A stretch of DNA of 64,000 bases from Pseudomonas sp. B21_DOA (GCA_030544685.1 CP086683.1:806001-870000); one strand, 5' to 3'. Shown: positions 1 to 9,994, counted from the first letter of the stretch. The notes: generated by a model from the letters alone, not told the origin. Program-made: numbers and translations.

Positions 1-720
1 GGCCGAACCCCGGTCAACACCGTGCTGGTCACCGATACCCGCCGCGTCGAAGTCATCGAACGGGTGCGCAGCGCCTGCGCCGAGGGGCGTCAGGCCTATT
101 GGGTGTGCACGCTGATTGAAGAATCCGAAGAGCTGACCTGCCAGGCCGCCGAAACTACTTTCGAGGACCTCACTGCAGCCCTCGGCGAATTGAAGGTCGG
201 GCTGATCCATGGGCGCATGAAGCCGGTTGAAAAAGCTGCGGTGATGGCCGAGTTCAAGGCCGGCAACCTGCAACTGCTGGTCGCCACCACGGTGATCGAA
301 GTCGGCGTCGACGTACCCAACGCCAGCCTCATGATCATCGAAAACCCTGAACGCCTCGGCCTCGCACAGCTGCACCAGTTGCGCGGCCGCGTTGGGCGGG
401 GCAGTGCCGCCAGCCATTGCGTGCTGCTTTACCATCCGCCGCTGTCGCAGATCGGCCGCCAGCGCCTGGGCATCATGCGCGAGACCAACGACGGCTTCGT
501 CATTGCCGAGAAAGACCTCGAACTGCGCGGTCCCGGGGAAATGCTCGGCACCCGCCAGACCGGCCTGCTGCAATTCAAGGTCGCCGACCTGATGCGCGAC
601 GCCGACCTGCTGCCCGCCGTCCGTGACGCCGCGCAAGCCTTGCTGGAACGCTGGCCGACTCACGTCAGCCCATTGCTCGACCGTTGGCTGCGGCATGGGC
701 AGCAATACGGCCAAGTGTGA
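1..720 (+). CDS. recG: ATP-dependent DNA helicase RecG, C-terminal part (cut by window edge)
   Basis: The last 239 residues of RecG, the superfamily 2 helicase that remodels stalled replication forks and branched recombination intermediates. The reading frame is open from base 1, so the start lies outside the window. Visible features are the second RecA-like domain with motifs V and VI (TTVIEVGVDVPNA and QLHQLRGRVGRG) and the RecG-specific tail with ERLGLAQLH and the LELRGPGEMLGTRQTG wedge-proximal block. It ends in TGA and is followed by a short gap and the HDOD gene on the same strand. Assignment is secure from the motif set; only the N-terminal wedge and first helicase domain are unseen. 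Confidence 0.97.
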   Translation, partial: GRTPVNTVLVTDTRRVEVIERVRSACAEGRQAYWVCTLIEESEELTCQAAETTFEDLTAALGELKVGLIHGRMKPVEKAAVMAEFKAGNLQLLVATTVIEVGVDVPNASLMIIENPERLGLAQLHQLRGRVGRGSAASHCVLLYHPPLSQIGRQRLGIMRETNDGFVIAEKDLELRGPGEMLGTRQTGLLQFKVADLMRDADLLPAVRDAAQALLERWPTHVSPLLDRWLRHGQQYGQV

Positions 721-799
721 GCACCGTCGCAGTTTGTGCAGGATCGTTCCTACAGAGCTGGTTATACTCCTGCCATTGTTTCAAAAACGGATACAGACC

Positions 800-2199
800 A
801 TGACCGAAGCTGCTCTCGTCCCCGAATCTCCGCAAGCTCCGTCTGTTATTCGGCTGCTGCTCAACAAGCTGGGCGTTGCCTACGAAGAAGTGCTCGACCA
901 CCACGGCCTCAATGCCTCGCGCAAAGTGCAGGCCGTGTTGCTGGACGACGCCGTGGGCGCGTTGATGGTGCTGTTTCCACAGAGCCAGTTGCTGGATCTC
1001 AATCGCCTCGCCGAACTCACTGGTCGCCGACTCACAGCCGTGTCCACCGAGCGCCTGGAAAAGATGCTCGGCAAACACAATCTGAGTCTGCTGCCGGGCC
1101 TGCCGGCGCTGACCAGTTCGCCGTGCCTCTACGAAGAAAGCCTGCTGCGCGAGCCGAAGCTGCTGATCAACTCCGGCGAACCGGGCCTGCTGCTGGAAAT
1201 CAGCAGCGAAGACTTCAAATCGATGCTGACCAAAGCCAGCGCCGCCAACTTCGGCGAAGCCCTGAGCAGTATCCGCCCCAACCTCGACCGCCCGGACGAT
1301 GACCGCGAGGAAATCACCCAGGCCGTGCAGGCGTTCACCGCGCGCCGGATTCAGCAGCGCCTGGAAGCGACCATCGAGATTCCACCGCTGGCCGAAACGG
1401 CGCAAAAATCATCAAGCTGCGCGTCGACCCCAACGCCACCATCGACGACATCACCGGCGTGGTCGAAACCGATCCGGCGCTGGCTGCACAAGTGGTGAGC
1501 TGGGCCGCATCGCCGTACTACGCCTCGCCGGGCAAGATCCGTTCGGTGGAAGACGCGATCGTTCGCGTGCTCGGCTTCGACCTGGTGATCAACCTTGCGC
1601 TGGGCCTGGCCCTCGGCAAGACCCTGAGTCTGCCGAAAGACCACCCGCAACACACCACGCCGTACTGGCAGCAGTCGATCTACACCGCCGCCGTCATCGA
1701 AGGCCTGACCCGCGCCATGCCCCGCGCCCAGCGCCCGGAAGCCGGCCTGACGTATCTGGCCGGTCTGCTGCACAACTTCGGTTACCTGCTGCTGGCCCAC
1801 GTGTTCCCGCCGCACTTCTCGCTGATCTGCCGCCACCTGGAAGTCAACCCGCACCTGTGCCACAGCTACATCGAGCAGCACCTGCTGGGGATCAGCCGCG
1901 AACAGATCGGCTCGTGGCTGATGCGCTACTGGGACATGCCGGATGAACTGGCCACCGCCCTGCGCTTTCAGCATGACCCAAGCTACGACGGCGCCTACGC
2001 CGAATACCCGAACCTCGTCTGCCTGGCCGTGCGCCTGCTGCGCAGCCGCGGGATCGGCTCCGGGCCGGATGAAGACATTCCGGATGCACTGCTCGAACGC
2101 GTCGGCCTTAGCCGTGACAAAGCCAACGATGTGGTCAGCAAAGTGCTTGAGGCTGAAGTGCTGCTGCGGGAACTGGCTTCGCAGTTCAGCCAAGGCTAA
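800..2199 (+). CDS. YbaK-like/HDOD domain protein (one-base frameshift)
   Basis: A 466-residue protein after repair of one indel. Residues 1 to about 150 resemble the YbaK/ProX aminoacyl-tRNA deacylase fold (DHHGLNASRKVQAVLLDD, then LDLNRLAELTGRR). The remainder is an HDOD domain, with YLAGLLHNFGYLLLAHVFP matching the HD-like core that usually lacks metal-binding residues. Such fusions are common in Pseudomonas, with an unclear signalling role. The frame breaks at the five-A run 1404-1408. One extra A joins AQKIIKLRVDPNATIDDIT to the downstream HDOD frame. The start ATG at 800 follows a weak purine-rich stretch; other starts upstream are less likely. Confident on domains, not on function. Confidence 0.85.
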
Positions 2200-2205
2200 A
2201 CGCAA

Positions 2206-2272
2206 TCGCGAGCAAGCCACACTCCCACAAGATCAACACGACCCCTGTGGGAGCGGGCTTGCCCGCGATGAA
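2206..2272. repeat. REP-type inverted pair
   Basis: Two facing copies of the fluorescent-pseudomonad REP element: AATCGCGAGCAAGC...CTCCCACA on the left and TGTGGGAGCGGGCTTGCCCG on the right, separated by about 15 bases. The pair sits just after the HDOD stop codon, where such elements often act as mRNA stabilisers or weak terminators. Confidence 0.8.
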
Positions 2273-2296
2273 TCCACCACGGTCCAACTGACCGCA

Positions 2297-2680
2297 TCAA
2301 GCTTTCGACTTGGCCTTCCTCGGCTTCAAATACTTCATCAACCCCTGAAACCACATCACCAGCGCCGGATTACCCTTGAGCTGGATCGACTTGTCCTGAA
2401 TGCCCTGCATAAACGCCAACTGCTTGTTCTTCGCCTGCATCGTCGCAAAGCCATAACCCGCATCTTTAAACGCAATCGCAAACGCCGGCTCCGCCACCAC
2501 GCCAGACTTGCTGGTGATGCGCTGATCCCTGACCACGAAATGCCGCGCCACTTTCCCGTCCAGCGTCTGCAGCTGAAACACCAGATCCTTGTCACCCAAC
2601 TGCTGCTGGAACGCAGGATTGGTCCGGCTGGCCTTGGCCATCAACAAACCCATCATCCACAGGAGAAAACGAAATTTCAT
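2297..2680 (-). CDS. Conserved hypothetical protein with N-terminal signal/membrane segment
   Basis: A 127-residue protein. The first 20 residues (MKFRFLLWMMGLLMAKASRT) could be a membrane-associated helix. The rest alternates beta-like stretches (LVFQLQTLDGKVARHFVVRD) with a basic tail (YLKPRKAKSKA). The overall look resembles small sterol-carrier-like (SCP2-like) proteins found in pseudomonads, but that is only a resemblance. The ATG at 2680 is preferred over an upstream GTG at 2686 because GAGG lies about eight bases before it. It is convergent with the HDOD gene and stands alone. Confidence 0.65.
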   Translation of the reverse strand: MKFRFLLWMMGLLMAKASRTNPAFQQQLGDKDLVFQLQTLDGKVARHFVVRDQRITSKSGVVAEPAFAIAFKDAGYGFATMQAKNKQLAFMQGIQDKSIQLKGNPALVMWFQGLMKYLKPRKAKSKA

Positions 2681-3113
2681 GCGCACAGCCTCAAAAGGAA
2701 AATGAACGGCCGGGGCAGTGTAAGGGATTCGGACGATAACGCCAGTATCTGCCGCTGTTGGAAGAGGATGCAGACTATTTCCTGCACGATGACCACCAAG
2801 TCACGATTCAGCGCTCGCCCACTGATCGTTCCCCGCTCCGCGTGGGAATGCATCCCGAGACGCTCCGCGTCTCACCACTCACCTTTCCTACACCTGTTGA
2901 AACACATCCCTGTAGGAGTCGGCGAAGCCTGCGATCTTTTGATCTTCCGGCCCGCGAATCTATGGGAAATTTCCTGCGAAGTGCGGGGCTGTCCATGAAC
3001 TAGGCGAGCTTGAAGATCACCGATAGGCTTCCTGCGTCATCGGCTATTCGGTGACCGGATGTGCAAGTCCGAATTCGGGAGCAATTTCTTCTTACTCCAA
3101 GGGATTTACACCG
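2681..3113. repeat. Intergenic stretch with two dispersed repeat elements
   Basis: No convincing gene here. At 2823-2873 lies a copy of a palindromic repeat (GATCGTTCCCCGCTCCGCG...GACGCTCCGCGTC), and at 2909-2940 a second element (CCTGTAGGAGTCGGCGAAG...GCGATC). Both are dispersed intergenic repeats known from fluorescent pseudomonads. Their closeness suggests a site that repeatedly received such elements. Confidence 0.6.
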
Positions 3114-3474
3114 ATGACCAATTCAAGACCAACACCGAGGACACCTCCCCTACGAATCCTTCGATTCAAGAAAACTACATGAAGCCGCCGAACGCGCCCT
3201 CGATCACCATTTGGGCAACCCCGGCCATCCACCGGTCCCACGCCGCGAAGGCTTGTTCAGCCTGAACCCGGACATCGACGCCGAAGCCCTCCTGGCCAAC
3301 GCCTCGGAAGACCTGCTATCCATCAGCATCATCGCTGCGGATCTTGCGGACGACATAGATGGCTCCCGCCGCTCAGTTGCACTGGCCCTGAGCAGAATGG
3401 CGGACGGGGTGCGATTGATGGTGGAAGGGACGCTTGACCATATTGAAGTGCGGAACCTGGCTGCCAAATCGTAG
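3114..3474 (+). CDS. DUF6124 family protein (two apparent one-base deletions)
   Basis: About 120 residues after repair. The C-terminal part (SLNPDIDAEALLANASEDL, then GSRRSVALALSRMADGVRL) matches the small DUF6124 proteins common in Pseudomonas, as I remember them. The start is split: the ATG at 3114, with AAGGGA nine bases upstream, reads into the body only if one A is added to the AA at 3120-3121 and one C to the run 3147-3150. This gives MTKFKTNTEDTSPYESFDS followed by RKLHEAAERALDHHL, the expected family N-terminus. Function unknown; probably a small cytosolic helical protein. The double repair is inference; the C-terminal 87 residues are read directly. Confidence 0.65.
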
Positions 3475-3532
3475 CGAGATTCGCAGATGAAAAAGTGGGG
3501 GCGTTGAGTCCCCTTTCTCGATGATCCCTGTC

Positions 3533-3970
3533 TTACCACCGACAGCCTGTCTCTGGAGATGCATCCATGGTGATGTCTTGTTCAAATGAATACTTCTTTC
3601 CGGATTTGTAGTTCGTGTAAGTCATCCCGTAAATTCGAGCACCTTGGCTGACCATTTCATATTCGCCTGTCAGCGAGTCTTCGGACACCTCCACCCAGGT
3701 TGTCGTGAACTGAGAGGGCCGCCCCTCTGCCATGACTTCCTCTTCGACGCTCCGATAGACAAGGGGAATGACCTTTCGGGACTTCGTGTACTTGACCCCT
3801 GCTCCGCTCCAACGTGAGACGGTGTCGTAATAGGATCGAAACTCGAAATTGATGTTCTTGCCTTCCAACGAACGGAAGCAGGAAACCTCGGTGGTAACCT
3901 CACCTAGGGCAGTCAGCGGTATTAGCAGAAACGCAGAAATAAACGCAAACGACGATTTCAAACCGATCAT
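3533..3970 (-). CDS. Exported hypothetical protein
   Basis: A 145-residue protein with a clear Sec signal peptide (basic MIGLK, hydrophobic core to about residue 20, cleavage near ALGE). Two cysteines (one early in the mature part, one three residues from the end) could form a disulfide. The mature part looks beta-rich (FTTTWVEVSEDSLTGEYEM). It is the last of a row of minus-strand exported proteins covering 3.5-7.5 kb. No known domain is recognised. Size and export would suit a periplasmic immunity or stress protein, but nothing in the sequence proves that. Confidence 0.7.
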   Translation of the reverse strand: MIGLKSSFAFISAFLLIPLTALGEVTTEVSCFRSLEGKNINFEFRSYYDTVSRWSGAGVKYTKSRKVIPLVYRSVEEEVMAEGRPSQFTTTWVEVSEDSLTGEYEMVSQGARIYGMTYTNYKSGKKYSFEQDITMDASPETGCRW

Positions 3971-4034
3971 TCCTTAGCGACTTATGGGCAATTGAAAGTG
4001 CATTTCTGCGAACTTTACGGGAATAGGGACCGAA

Positions 4035-5113
4035 TCATTTCTTGGAGACTCCAGCACTGCGCTCACCCACCCTCGCCGGGATCTTCGAAGCCTTCCCCGC
4101 TTCAGATATTCGCGATGAGTATTGCTTGTATGCCGCCATCGCCCGCTCTTTATCGTTCACGGCCCAATAACTGTCAGCGAGATTCAGGTAAGCAACCGTC
4201 CTGTTTGGGTGGTTGGCAATCACTGCATTGAGCAACTCAATCGACTCAGCGTAGTAACCCGCCTCGCCGAGCAGAAAACCGAGGTCATTGGACCAGCCGG
4301 GACGCTGCGGGTAGTAGTACTTTGCGACGATATAGCTATCTGGGGGACAAGTGTCATGCGAGCCACCGCCCATCAACGCGTAGCTCATCGTATCCTTGAA
4401 GGAAGAGTCATCACCCTTTCGGTAGGCTGCCAGCGCCATATCCAGCAAATCAGCCGAATCGACGGTCATCAATTTCTTTCTAACGCCCTCAATACTGCCA
4501 GTACGAGCAACCTGCAGCTTCTGCAGCGCTTCACGCCCATCGAAAGAAGCGAGAGTGATGGGGCCCAATGTCTGCACCGGCAACTCCACTACGCTGACAA
4601 GCGACCGGTCACAGGAGTCGCTGTTCGCCACTTGCAGCAGAGCTTTCAGCTCAAACTGCTTCGAACCTCTGTTGAAGGCGAACAACAGGTTGAAGTTGTA
4701 AACCGCGTTATCTTCTTCGCTGGTTACCAGCGCGATGTAATCCCTGCCTCAACGAACGGCTGCTTGACCACAGCTTCCTCAGCCTGCGGATCAATGACAG
4801 TCATGACGCCAGGGCGACCTTTGAGTACATGGACGCTGAATTCACCCTGAAGCGCAGACGAGTAATGACTTTTGATCAGAGGCAGCGCCTTCGACGTATC
4901 GAGCAAGATGTCCTCGTCACGCGCTTGTTCCGGCGCAATCAACAATCGGTTAGAAACTTCGTCCGCATCGCCCGCCAGCACAAACACCTTTTGCCGTGAT
5001 GCATCACCCAGCAAGCTAGCCGGAATTTCCTTCAGGACTTGTGGGGCAGCGAGTGCGCATGAAGTGGTTAGCAGCCCAAGGCTCAACACGATAAAGCGGA
5101 AGAACATATTCAC
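4035..5113 (-). CDS. Exported TPR-like hypothetical protein (one-base frameshift)
   Basis: A 359-residue protein after repair. The N-terminus carries a signal peptide (MNMFFRFIVLSLGLLTTSCALA; LTTSC could also serve as a lipobox). The C-terminal 110 residues contain tetratricopeptide-like helices (NDLGFLLGEAGYYAESIELL and VAYLNLADSYWAVNDKERAM). The frame breaks in the C-run near 4742-4744. Adding one base joins FVEAGDYIALVTSEEDNAVY to the downstream frame. Its TPR tail is clearly related to the shorter open frame just upstream at 5110-5397. Function unknown; the architecture suggests a periplasmic or outer-membrane protein that binds partners through TPRs. Confidence 0.65.
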
Positions 5114-5397
5114 TGTCTCAGTCCCTGAATTTCAGATCGCTCAACGACTCGTTGCGGAATCTTCTGCGCTTTACCAGCAGCAGTCATCGCTTCGCCGTAC
5201 TCGCGGTAATAACGCTGCGCTTCTTCTTGCCGATCAAGTCGCCACAGCGAATCAGCCATGTTCAGCATCAGCACCGTGCGTTTGCCGACTGCTTCAACGC
5301 CTCGATAAAACTTCAGCGCCAACTCATCGTTGCCGCCCTCGGCCAAGTAGAAACCGAGGTCGTTGTAAGCCTGAACACTTTGCGCCGGGGATGACAC
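5110..5397 (-). pseudogene. Truncated copy of the neighbouring TPR-like gene
   Basis: A 95-residue frame with no signal peptide that aligns by eye with the last 95 residues of the gene at 4035-5113: YNDLGFYLAEGGNDELALKF against NDLGFLLGEAGYYAESIELL, LNMADSLWRLDRQEEAQRYY against LNLADSYWAVNDKERAMAAY, and AGKAQKIPQRVVERSE against AGKASKIPARVGERSA. It starts at a weak GTG only 20 bases after the preceding gene's stop, and no N-terminal part is found. It looks like what is left of a tandem duplication. The stop overlaps the next gene's start (ATGA type), so it could still be translated. Confidence 0.6.
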
Positions 5398-5416
5398 GCC
5401 ATGTAGGATTCCGGGC

Positions 5417-5956
5417 TTAAAAGCTCAGGCTCCATTCGATGGACTCTGCTCGGGACTGTACCGGCTCGATACTCGAAGCATATTTCAGCAGGTCCTCGGG
5501 TGACTTAGTCTCCAAGACAGGATTGAGCACCCCGCCCTCTTCGGAAACCCATTGCTCGCCTACCCATTTTCCCTCACAAAACCGCTCGTAATTCTCAGCA
5601 AGCACGCAACCGGTTTCCATCGAGATCACATCGCAATGCCCTTGTGATGTCGCTATTTCCTCACCGTTCTCACCTATGACTACGCCGTACTCCACCGCAG
5701 TCGCCAGTAGAAATTTTTTGTCAGGGCTGAGCCATTCAGGATAAGCCCAGCCACCAATGCCGGCATGGAACAAGGGAAACGTTTGTCCATTCGCGGTGAA
5801 CCAGGCAGTGGTAGATTCCACGACGGGTGATGTCCATTTTTTTGCCTGGAACGTCACTGTGTTTCCGACGGCTCCCACTATTGGTGGATCCACAGCAAAG
5901 ACATTGGCAGCGAAGAAGAAACTGCCGATCATCGACACCCATTTAAGGCTGGCCAT
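5417..5956 (-). CDS. Exported hypothetical protein
   Basis: A 179-residue protein with a signal peptide (cleavage probably after ANVFA). The mature region has a WAYPEWLSPDKKFLL stretch and three cysteines (CDVISMETGC and FCEGKW), suggesting a disulfide-stabilised periplasmic fold. A beta-propeller-like look (TAVEYGVVIGENGEEI) is only suggestive. It overlaps the upstream exported gene by about 14 bases, so the two are probably cotranslated. Function not recognised. Confidence 0.68.
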   Translation of the reverse strand: MASLKWVSMIGSFFFAANVFAVDPPIVGAVGNTVTFQAKKWTSPVVESTTAWFTANGQTFPLFHAGIGGWAYPEWLSPDKKFLLATAVEYGVVIGENGEEIATSQGHCDVISMETGCVLAENYERFCEGKWVGEQWVSEEGGVLNPVLETKSPEDLLKYASSIEPVQSRAESIEWSLSF

Positions 5957-6488
5957 AAATGATCCTCCTCACTGCCGGGCTTTCTGACATTAGCTGTCGC
6001 TTCGAAACGCCATAGGCCTTGATCAGGTCTTCCCGAGATCCCTTCGAGCCAAAAGAGCGTTGGTTATTATCGAAGCTGTATTGCTCCAATCGCCCTGCTG
6101 TCGAGTAATACCCATGCCACTCCGCACAGGCACCGCAACCGCCATATCCGCCTATCGAAACAAGGCTGCCCTGGGTGCCTTCCACGCAATCCATCGCCAC
6201 AACAACATTGCTCAACATTTTCGTCTTCGCACCGTCGGAAGTGAGTTGTGAAACTTTGCTGATATCACGCCGAAGCACCTTGCCGCCGATATTGATGGTC
6301 TGGTCGGAGCAGACCGGGATGACGTGGGTTTCCGCATCATCCACTGTCACGGATCGACAGGACGAAACCAACACCACTTCAACACCGCCGCACTGCATGA
6401 CATCGCGCTGGGTAAAGGCGTCCGAAGGCGCGGCGAAGGCTGGCAGAGAGAGCAGCAGCGAAAGGCTGCCCGCGAGAAGACGATGCAT
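5943..6488 (-). CDS. Exported hypothetical protein, cysteine-rich
   Basis: A 181-residue protein with a strong signal peptide (LLAGSLSLLLSLPAFA). The mature part has six cysteines, including SIGGYGGCGACAEWHGYYS, a pattern seen in small periplasmic proteins of unknown function. The ATG at 6488 is chosen because GAGGAG lies eight bases upstream; the ATG at 6503 lacks this. It follows the gene at 6493-6997 with almost no gap and overlaps the next one, so it is part of one transcript. The GCGAC motif resembles one in the upstream neighbour (GCGGSAICGEV), hinting at distant relatedness. Confidence 0.68.
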   Translation of the reverse strand: MHRLLAGSLSLLLSLPAFAAPSDAFTQRDVMQCGGVEVVLVSSCRSVTVDDAETHVIPVCSDQTINIGGKVLRRDISKVSQLTSDGAKTKMLSNVVVAMDCVEGTQGSLVSIGGYGGCGACAEWHGYYSTAGRLEQYSFDNNQRSFGSKGSREDLIKAYGVSKRQLMSESPAVRRIIYGQP

Positions 6489-6492
6489 CCAC

Positions 6493-6997
6493 TCACTCCT
6501 CATCCATCGGCGACGACTCCACGTCGGTCATGCTCAGCAATCGAAATTCATTGTTCACAAACTCGTAGTAACGATCCCGGTTACCACTTTCCAACGCATT
6601 CCCCTGCGCATCTTCTTCGCCGTCGAGCGTGATGCCGGAGACGATGACCACACGACTATCGGGCTGGTAAACCATGCCAAACGTGCTGCCGTCGTAAGCA
6701 TTGGGCAGACCTCCAACCACTTCACCGGTCTGGGCGTCCAGCACTTCGCCGCAAATGGCGCTGCCGCCACAACCGAGCCTGTGCAGGATGTAATGGCCGG
6801 CGAAGTTGACCTTGCCTTTCAGGGCTTACCCGTGCTTGGTCCATCATTGGGCTGCTGTTTTCTTGCGGCACCAGTTTATGGTTGGGGCCGGTGAAAACTG
6901 GCGTGACGGTGTGATCCTTGAAGGCTGGATCGGCAGCGAATGCCATGGATGCGGCAGCCAATATCAAGCTGCCGAGAAGAACCGAAAATCCTTTCAC
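6493..6997 (-). CDS. Exported hypothetical protein (frameshifted)
   Basis: About 167 residues if one frame break is repaired. The N-terminus has a signal peptide (MKGFSVLLGSLILAAASMAFA) and a TGPNHKLV motif. The second frame carries KVNFAGHYILHRLGCGGSA and GEVLDAQTGEVVGGLPNAYD, matching a family of small periplasmic proteins I recall without a known function. The break lies at about 6820-6835 and corresponds to one extra or two missing bases (VTPVFTGPNHK... to ...LKGKVNFAGHY). It is upstream of and nearly abuts the 5943-6488 gene. Confidence 0.6.
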
Positions 6998-7031
6998 GCT
7001 GTAACTCCGTAGATGCAGCGGGACCGTCGGC

Positions 7032-7539
7032 TTACTCAGCCTGCCCTTCGTAACGCTGTGTCTGCGGGTCGAATTGCCACAGATGTGGCCGGGTCATGGC
7101 CTTTTCACCCTTGTAGCGAATACGCCCGCGCTTGTCCCTGATGTAGGAGTAGATCTCGATGTTCTTGAACTCCCCTCCCCTTGGGTGGGCCGTCCAGAAC
7201 TTTGACCCCGGCGAAGTAATCGCCGCCCGAATACCTCAAATAACCACGGCACTGGATCAGGAAGGCGAATGTGCTATCCATTGATGAGCCAATGCCGACG
7301 CGGGAATTGAAGATGAAGTCTTCGATGCCATCGCCATTTAGATCGCCGCGAAAAACCACGTGGCCCGGATCGATAGAAAATTCTTTTCCATCGAGACTGG
7401 AAAGTATGTCTTCCGGATGTCCACTGCCCTGCGACCATTGCGATAAGAAATATTTTGAGTCAGCTTCCTGATTGCAAACATCTGCCGCCATAACCGCTAT
7501 CGGCAACCAGCTCACACATAACACCAGCAATCGTTTCAC
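7032..7539 (-). CDS. Exported protein with a calcium-loop-like motif (frameshifted)
   Basis: About 168 residues after repair. A signal peptide (LVLCVSWLPIAVMAA) is followed by GDLNGDGIEDFIF, a DxNxDGxxD loop of the type that binds calcium in FG-GAP and EF-hand-like proteins. Near 7172-7180 one G too many (or two too few) shifts the frame; repair continues into EFKNIEIYSYIRDKRGRIR and a TAA at 7032. The GTG start overlaps the stop of the hydrolase-dikinase gene (GTGA), with AAGGA six bases upstream, so translation is probably coupled to that gene. Likely periplasmic; role unknown. Confidence 0.65.
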
Positions 7540-9985
7540 TTCGCATCCTTCGAATTGATCAATTCCAACTCACCATCGCGATATAACACCTCACACCCCA
7601 CCCACGCCGGATCCACCTGCGGCATCACCGCCGACGGCTTGCGCAACTCCCGCAACAACGTCGAGCCATGCGACAACCGCCCACCCATCCGCGCAATCAC
7701 CGCCCGCGCTGTTTGATAGTGCGCATGTCGCCCCGGATCAAGGGTGTCTTCGAGCAGGATGTCGGCGCCGAGGATGCCCTGCACCTGCCCGGGATAAATC
7801 ATGAACCCGGTCGCCTGCTCCGCACCTTCGCGACCGTCCTGCCAGAAGCTGCCATCGCGAGTGCGCACATACGGATGCGGTGCGAACCAGTGCTCGCGAT
7901 CCGCCAGCGGCATGGCGTGGTGCAGGCGGAAGAAGATGCGCATCAGGTTGTCGCGGTACCATTCGCGCACTTGCAGGTAGTAGCCGCGCAGGCCCGGCAG
8001 GCCGGTGGAATGGGCGAGGCGAATCAGAGCTGGCCATTGCGGGAATACCTGTAACGGCAACTCAGTCGCCCTAGGCCGAGGCGTAGCGGGATCGGTTTCC
8101 CACGGCAATCGATGAGGACTGTTTTCCAGATTGTCGTACGCGGTCGGCGGGCGGCCCAGCCAATCACCACCGCTGCTGGCCAGTGCAGTGGCAATGCACA
8201 AATTGCCTTGCACCACGAACACGTAGAACCGGGTGAACCAGTCCGCGAGTTGCTGGCCATCGGCACTCTGGGCGACGAGTTCGGCCAGCTCCCGATCGAA
8301 GCGCTGCAAACCATTTTCAAGATTCAGCAAATGCCCGCGAGCCTTGCGTTGCATACGCAAAAACAGCGGTAACGAACGCAGCATCTTCAGCGGTTGCCAC
8401 GGCAGATGCGGCGTCGCACCACCAACTTCACCGGCGTAGTTATCGGCGCTGATGCCCCAGTCGGCCAACCGGGCAAGAAACAGGTCATTGTTGATGTAGG
8501 ACGCGCCGCCGAACACAGCAGTGAACGGCTCGTTGTCCTGCAACACCCGCGCATCCCAACGCGCCATGATTGCCGGAATACTCGCAGCGGCGCGGCGCTG
8601 GGCGTACTCGACCAGCACGCTCGGTTGCGGCGGCAGAATCTCGGCGATGTTCGCGGCGGTGAGGTGCCGGCGCCAGCCGTAATCGCTGATCGGCCGGTAT
8701 TGCAGCAGCCAGAGTTGCGAACCGTCCCAGGCCCATTCGACGTCGCCGGGCACGTAGTGGAACACGCGCAACACCTCTTGCAGAAAGCGCCACAGCAGGT
8801 CTTCGGTCAAACCGTGGGAAGGCGTGAACGTGCCGCTTCGCCACGCATCGCCCAGTCGCGAAAGCGTTGCTCGTGAGGGGCTGACGTGACCGTCGGCCAG
8901 CGATTCGAGATGACCTTCAACCCATTCGAGTTCTACCGAGAGATGTCGCACGAACGCGATCCCGGACAATACCGGGGTGATGAAGCGCTGGACCACCACT
9001 TCCTCGACGCCTTCGGCAGTCAGTTCGGCGATGCGTTTCGACACATTGGCGGTCGGCTCGCGCAGATAGGTTGTGCTCAAACCGGCATTTGCCGAATCGG
9101 CCTGATCCTCGCCATAACTGGAGGAGCGCACCGCCCAGGTCACGTCGGGTTGGGCAGCGAGAAATGCTGGCAGACGCGGATCATTGCAATCGTTGAGCGT
9201 CAGCGCCGCCGGCACCGCTTGCCGCGCCAGTTCAGCCAGGCGCAAACGCCCGCCCTTGGTGTGCGCAACAAACCCGCGCTCGCCCGACTCCAGCCACTGT
9301 GTGAACTGCGCGGGCGAGTCGATCCATGGGTAATGACCCCAAACGGGTTTGAGGCTGATAGTCAGATCAGCGCGAGCGAGAATCGCCGACCACGCCGCCG
9401 CTTGCTCGATGCCGAGCACCGCGTCCTGATCGCCCCAAACCAGCTCGACCGGATCGGTGATCCACTCCAGCAGTGGCAGCGCGGTGTCGGCGCGAATCAG
9501 ATCCCAGTGCGGCACGAACGCACGACAGCGCGCATAGCCGGCGCCCATGCGTTGGTACTGCGCGAGGGTCCAGGTCTGATTGGAGAACTTGCGCGCGAAC
9601 AGCGTGGGTCTGTTCGACAGCAGCCAATGAATGGACTTGCGGATTGGCAGCGGTGACATCAGCGCCGGCAATCGGCGCTGCCACAAAAGGCGCCCACCGG
9701 CGCCAGCAACACACTGCGAGAAAAGTGCCCGGGCCGACGTTGCAGCGCATGCAGCACCAGCAACGCATTGACCCCAACCGCCATGATCGCGCTGCCCTGC
9801 TGTGTCATCGCCAGCAAGATCTGCGCGTAGTCCGCCAGATCCTCACAGGGCGGCTGCGGATTGGCGCCGAAACCCGGCAACTCCAGCGGCACCACGTCGT
9901 AGCGGCGGAAGTGCGGCAGCGCGTCATCCCACCAATCGGCAGCGCTACCGTTGCCGGCCAGCAGGTACATCAACGGCTTGCTCAT
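7536..9985 (-). CDS. Alpha/beta-hydrolase-like plus PEP-synthase-like dikinase fusion (one-base frameshift)
   Basis: An 816-residue protein after adding one base to the A-run 9685-9688 (plus strand), which joins LLAPVGAFLWQRRLPALMS. Residues 1 to about 230 resemble an alpha/beta hydrolase (LLAGNGSAADWWDD), but the usual GxSxG nucleophile elbow reads GVNAL, so it may not hydrolyse anything. Next comes a pyruvate-phosphate-dikinase-type ATP-grasp: WAVRSSSYGEDQAD and DVEWAWDGSQLWLLQYRP. After a middle region, the C-terminus has GGRLSHGSTLLREL, a swivelling phosphohistidine motif. The order ATP-grasp, middle, His domain is that of rifampin phosphotransferase and PEP-synthase-like enzymes. Substrate unknown. 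It follows the epimerase gene by nine bases, with GAGG before the ATG. Confidence 0.75.
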
Positions 9986-9994
9986 GAGCGATCC

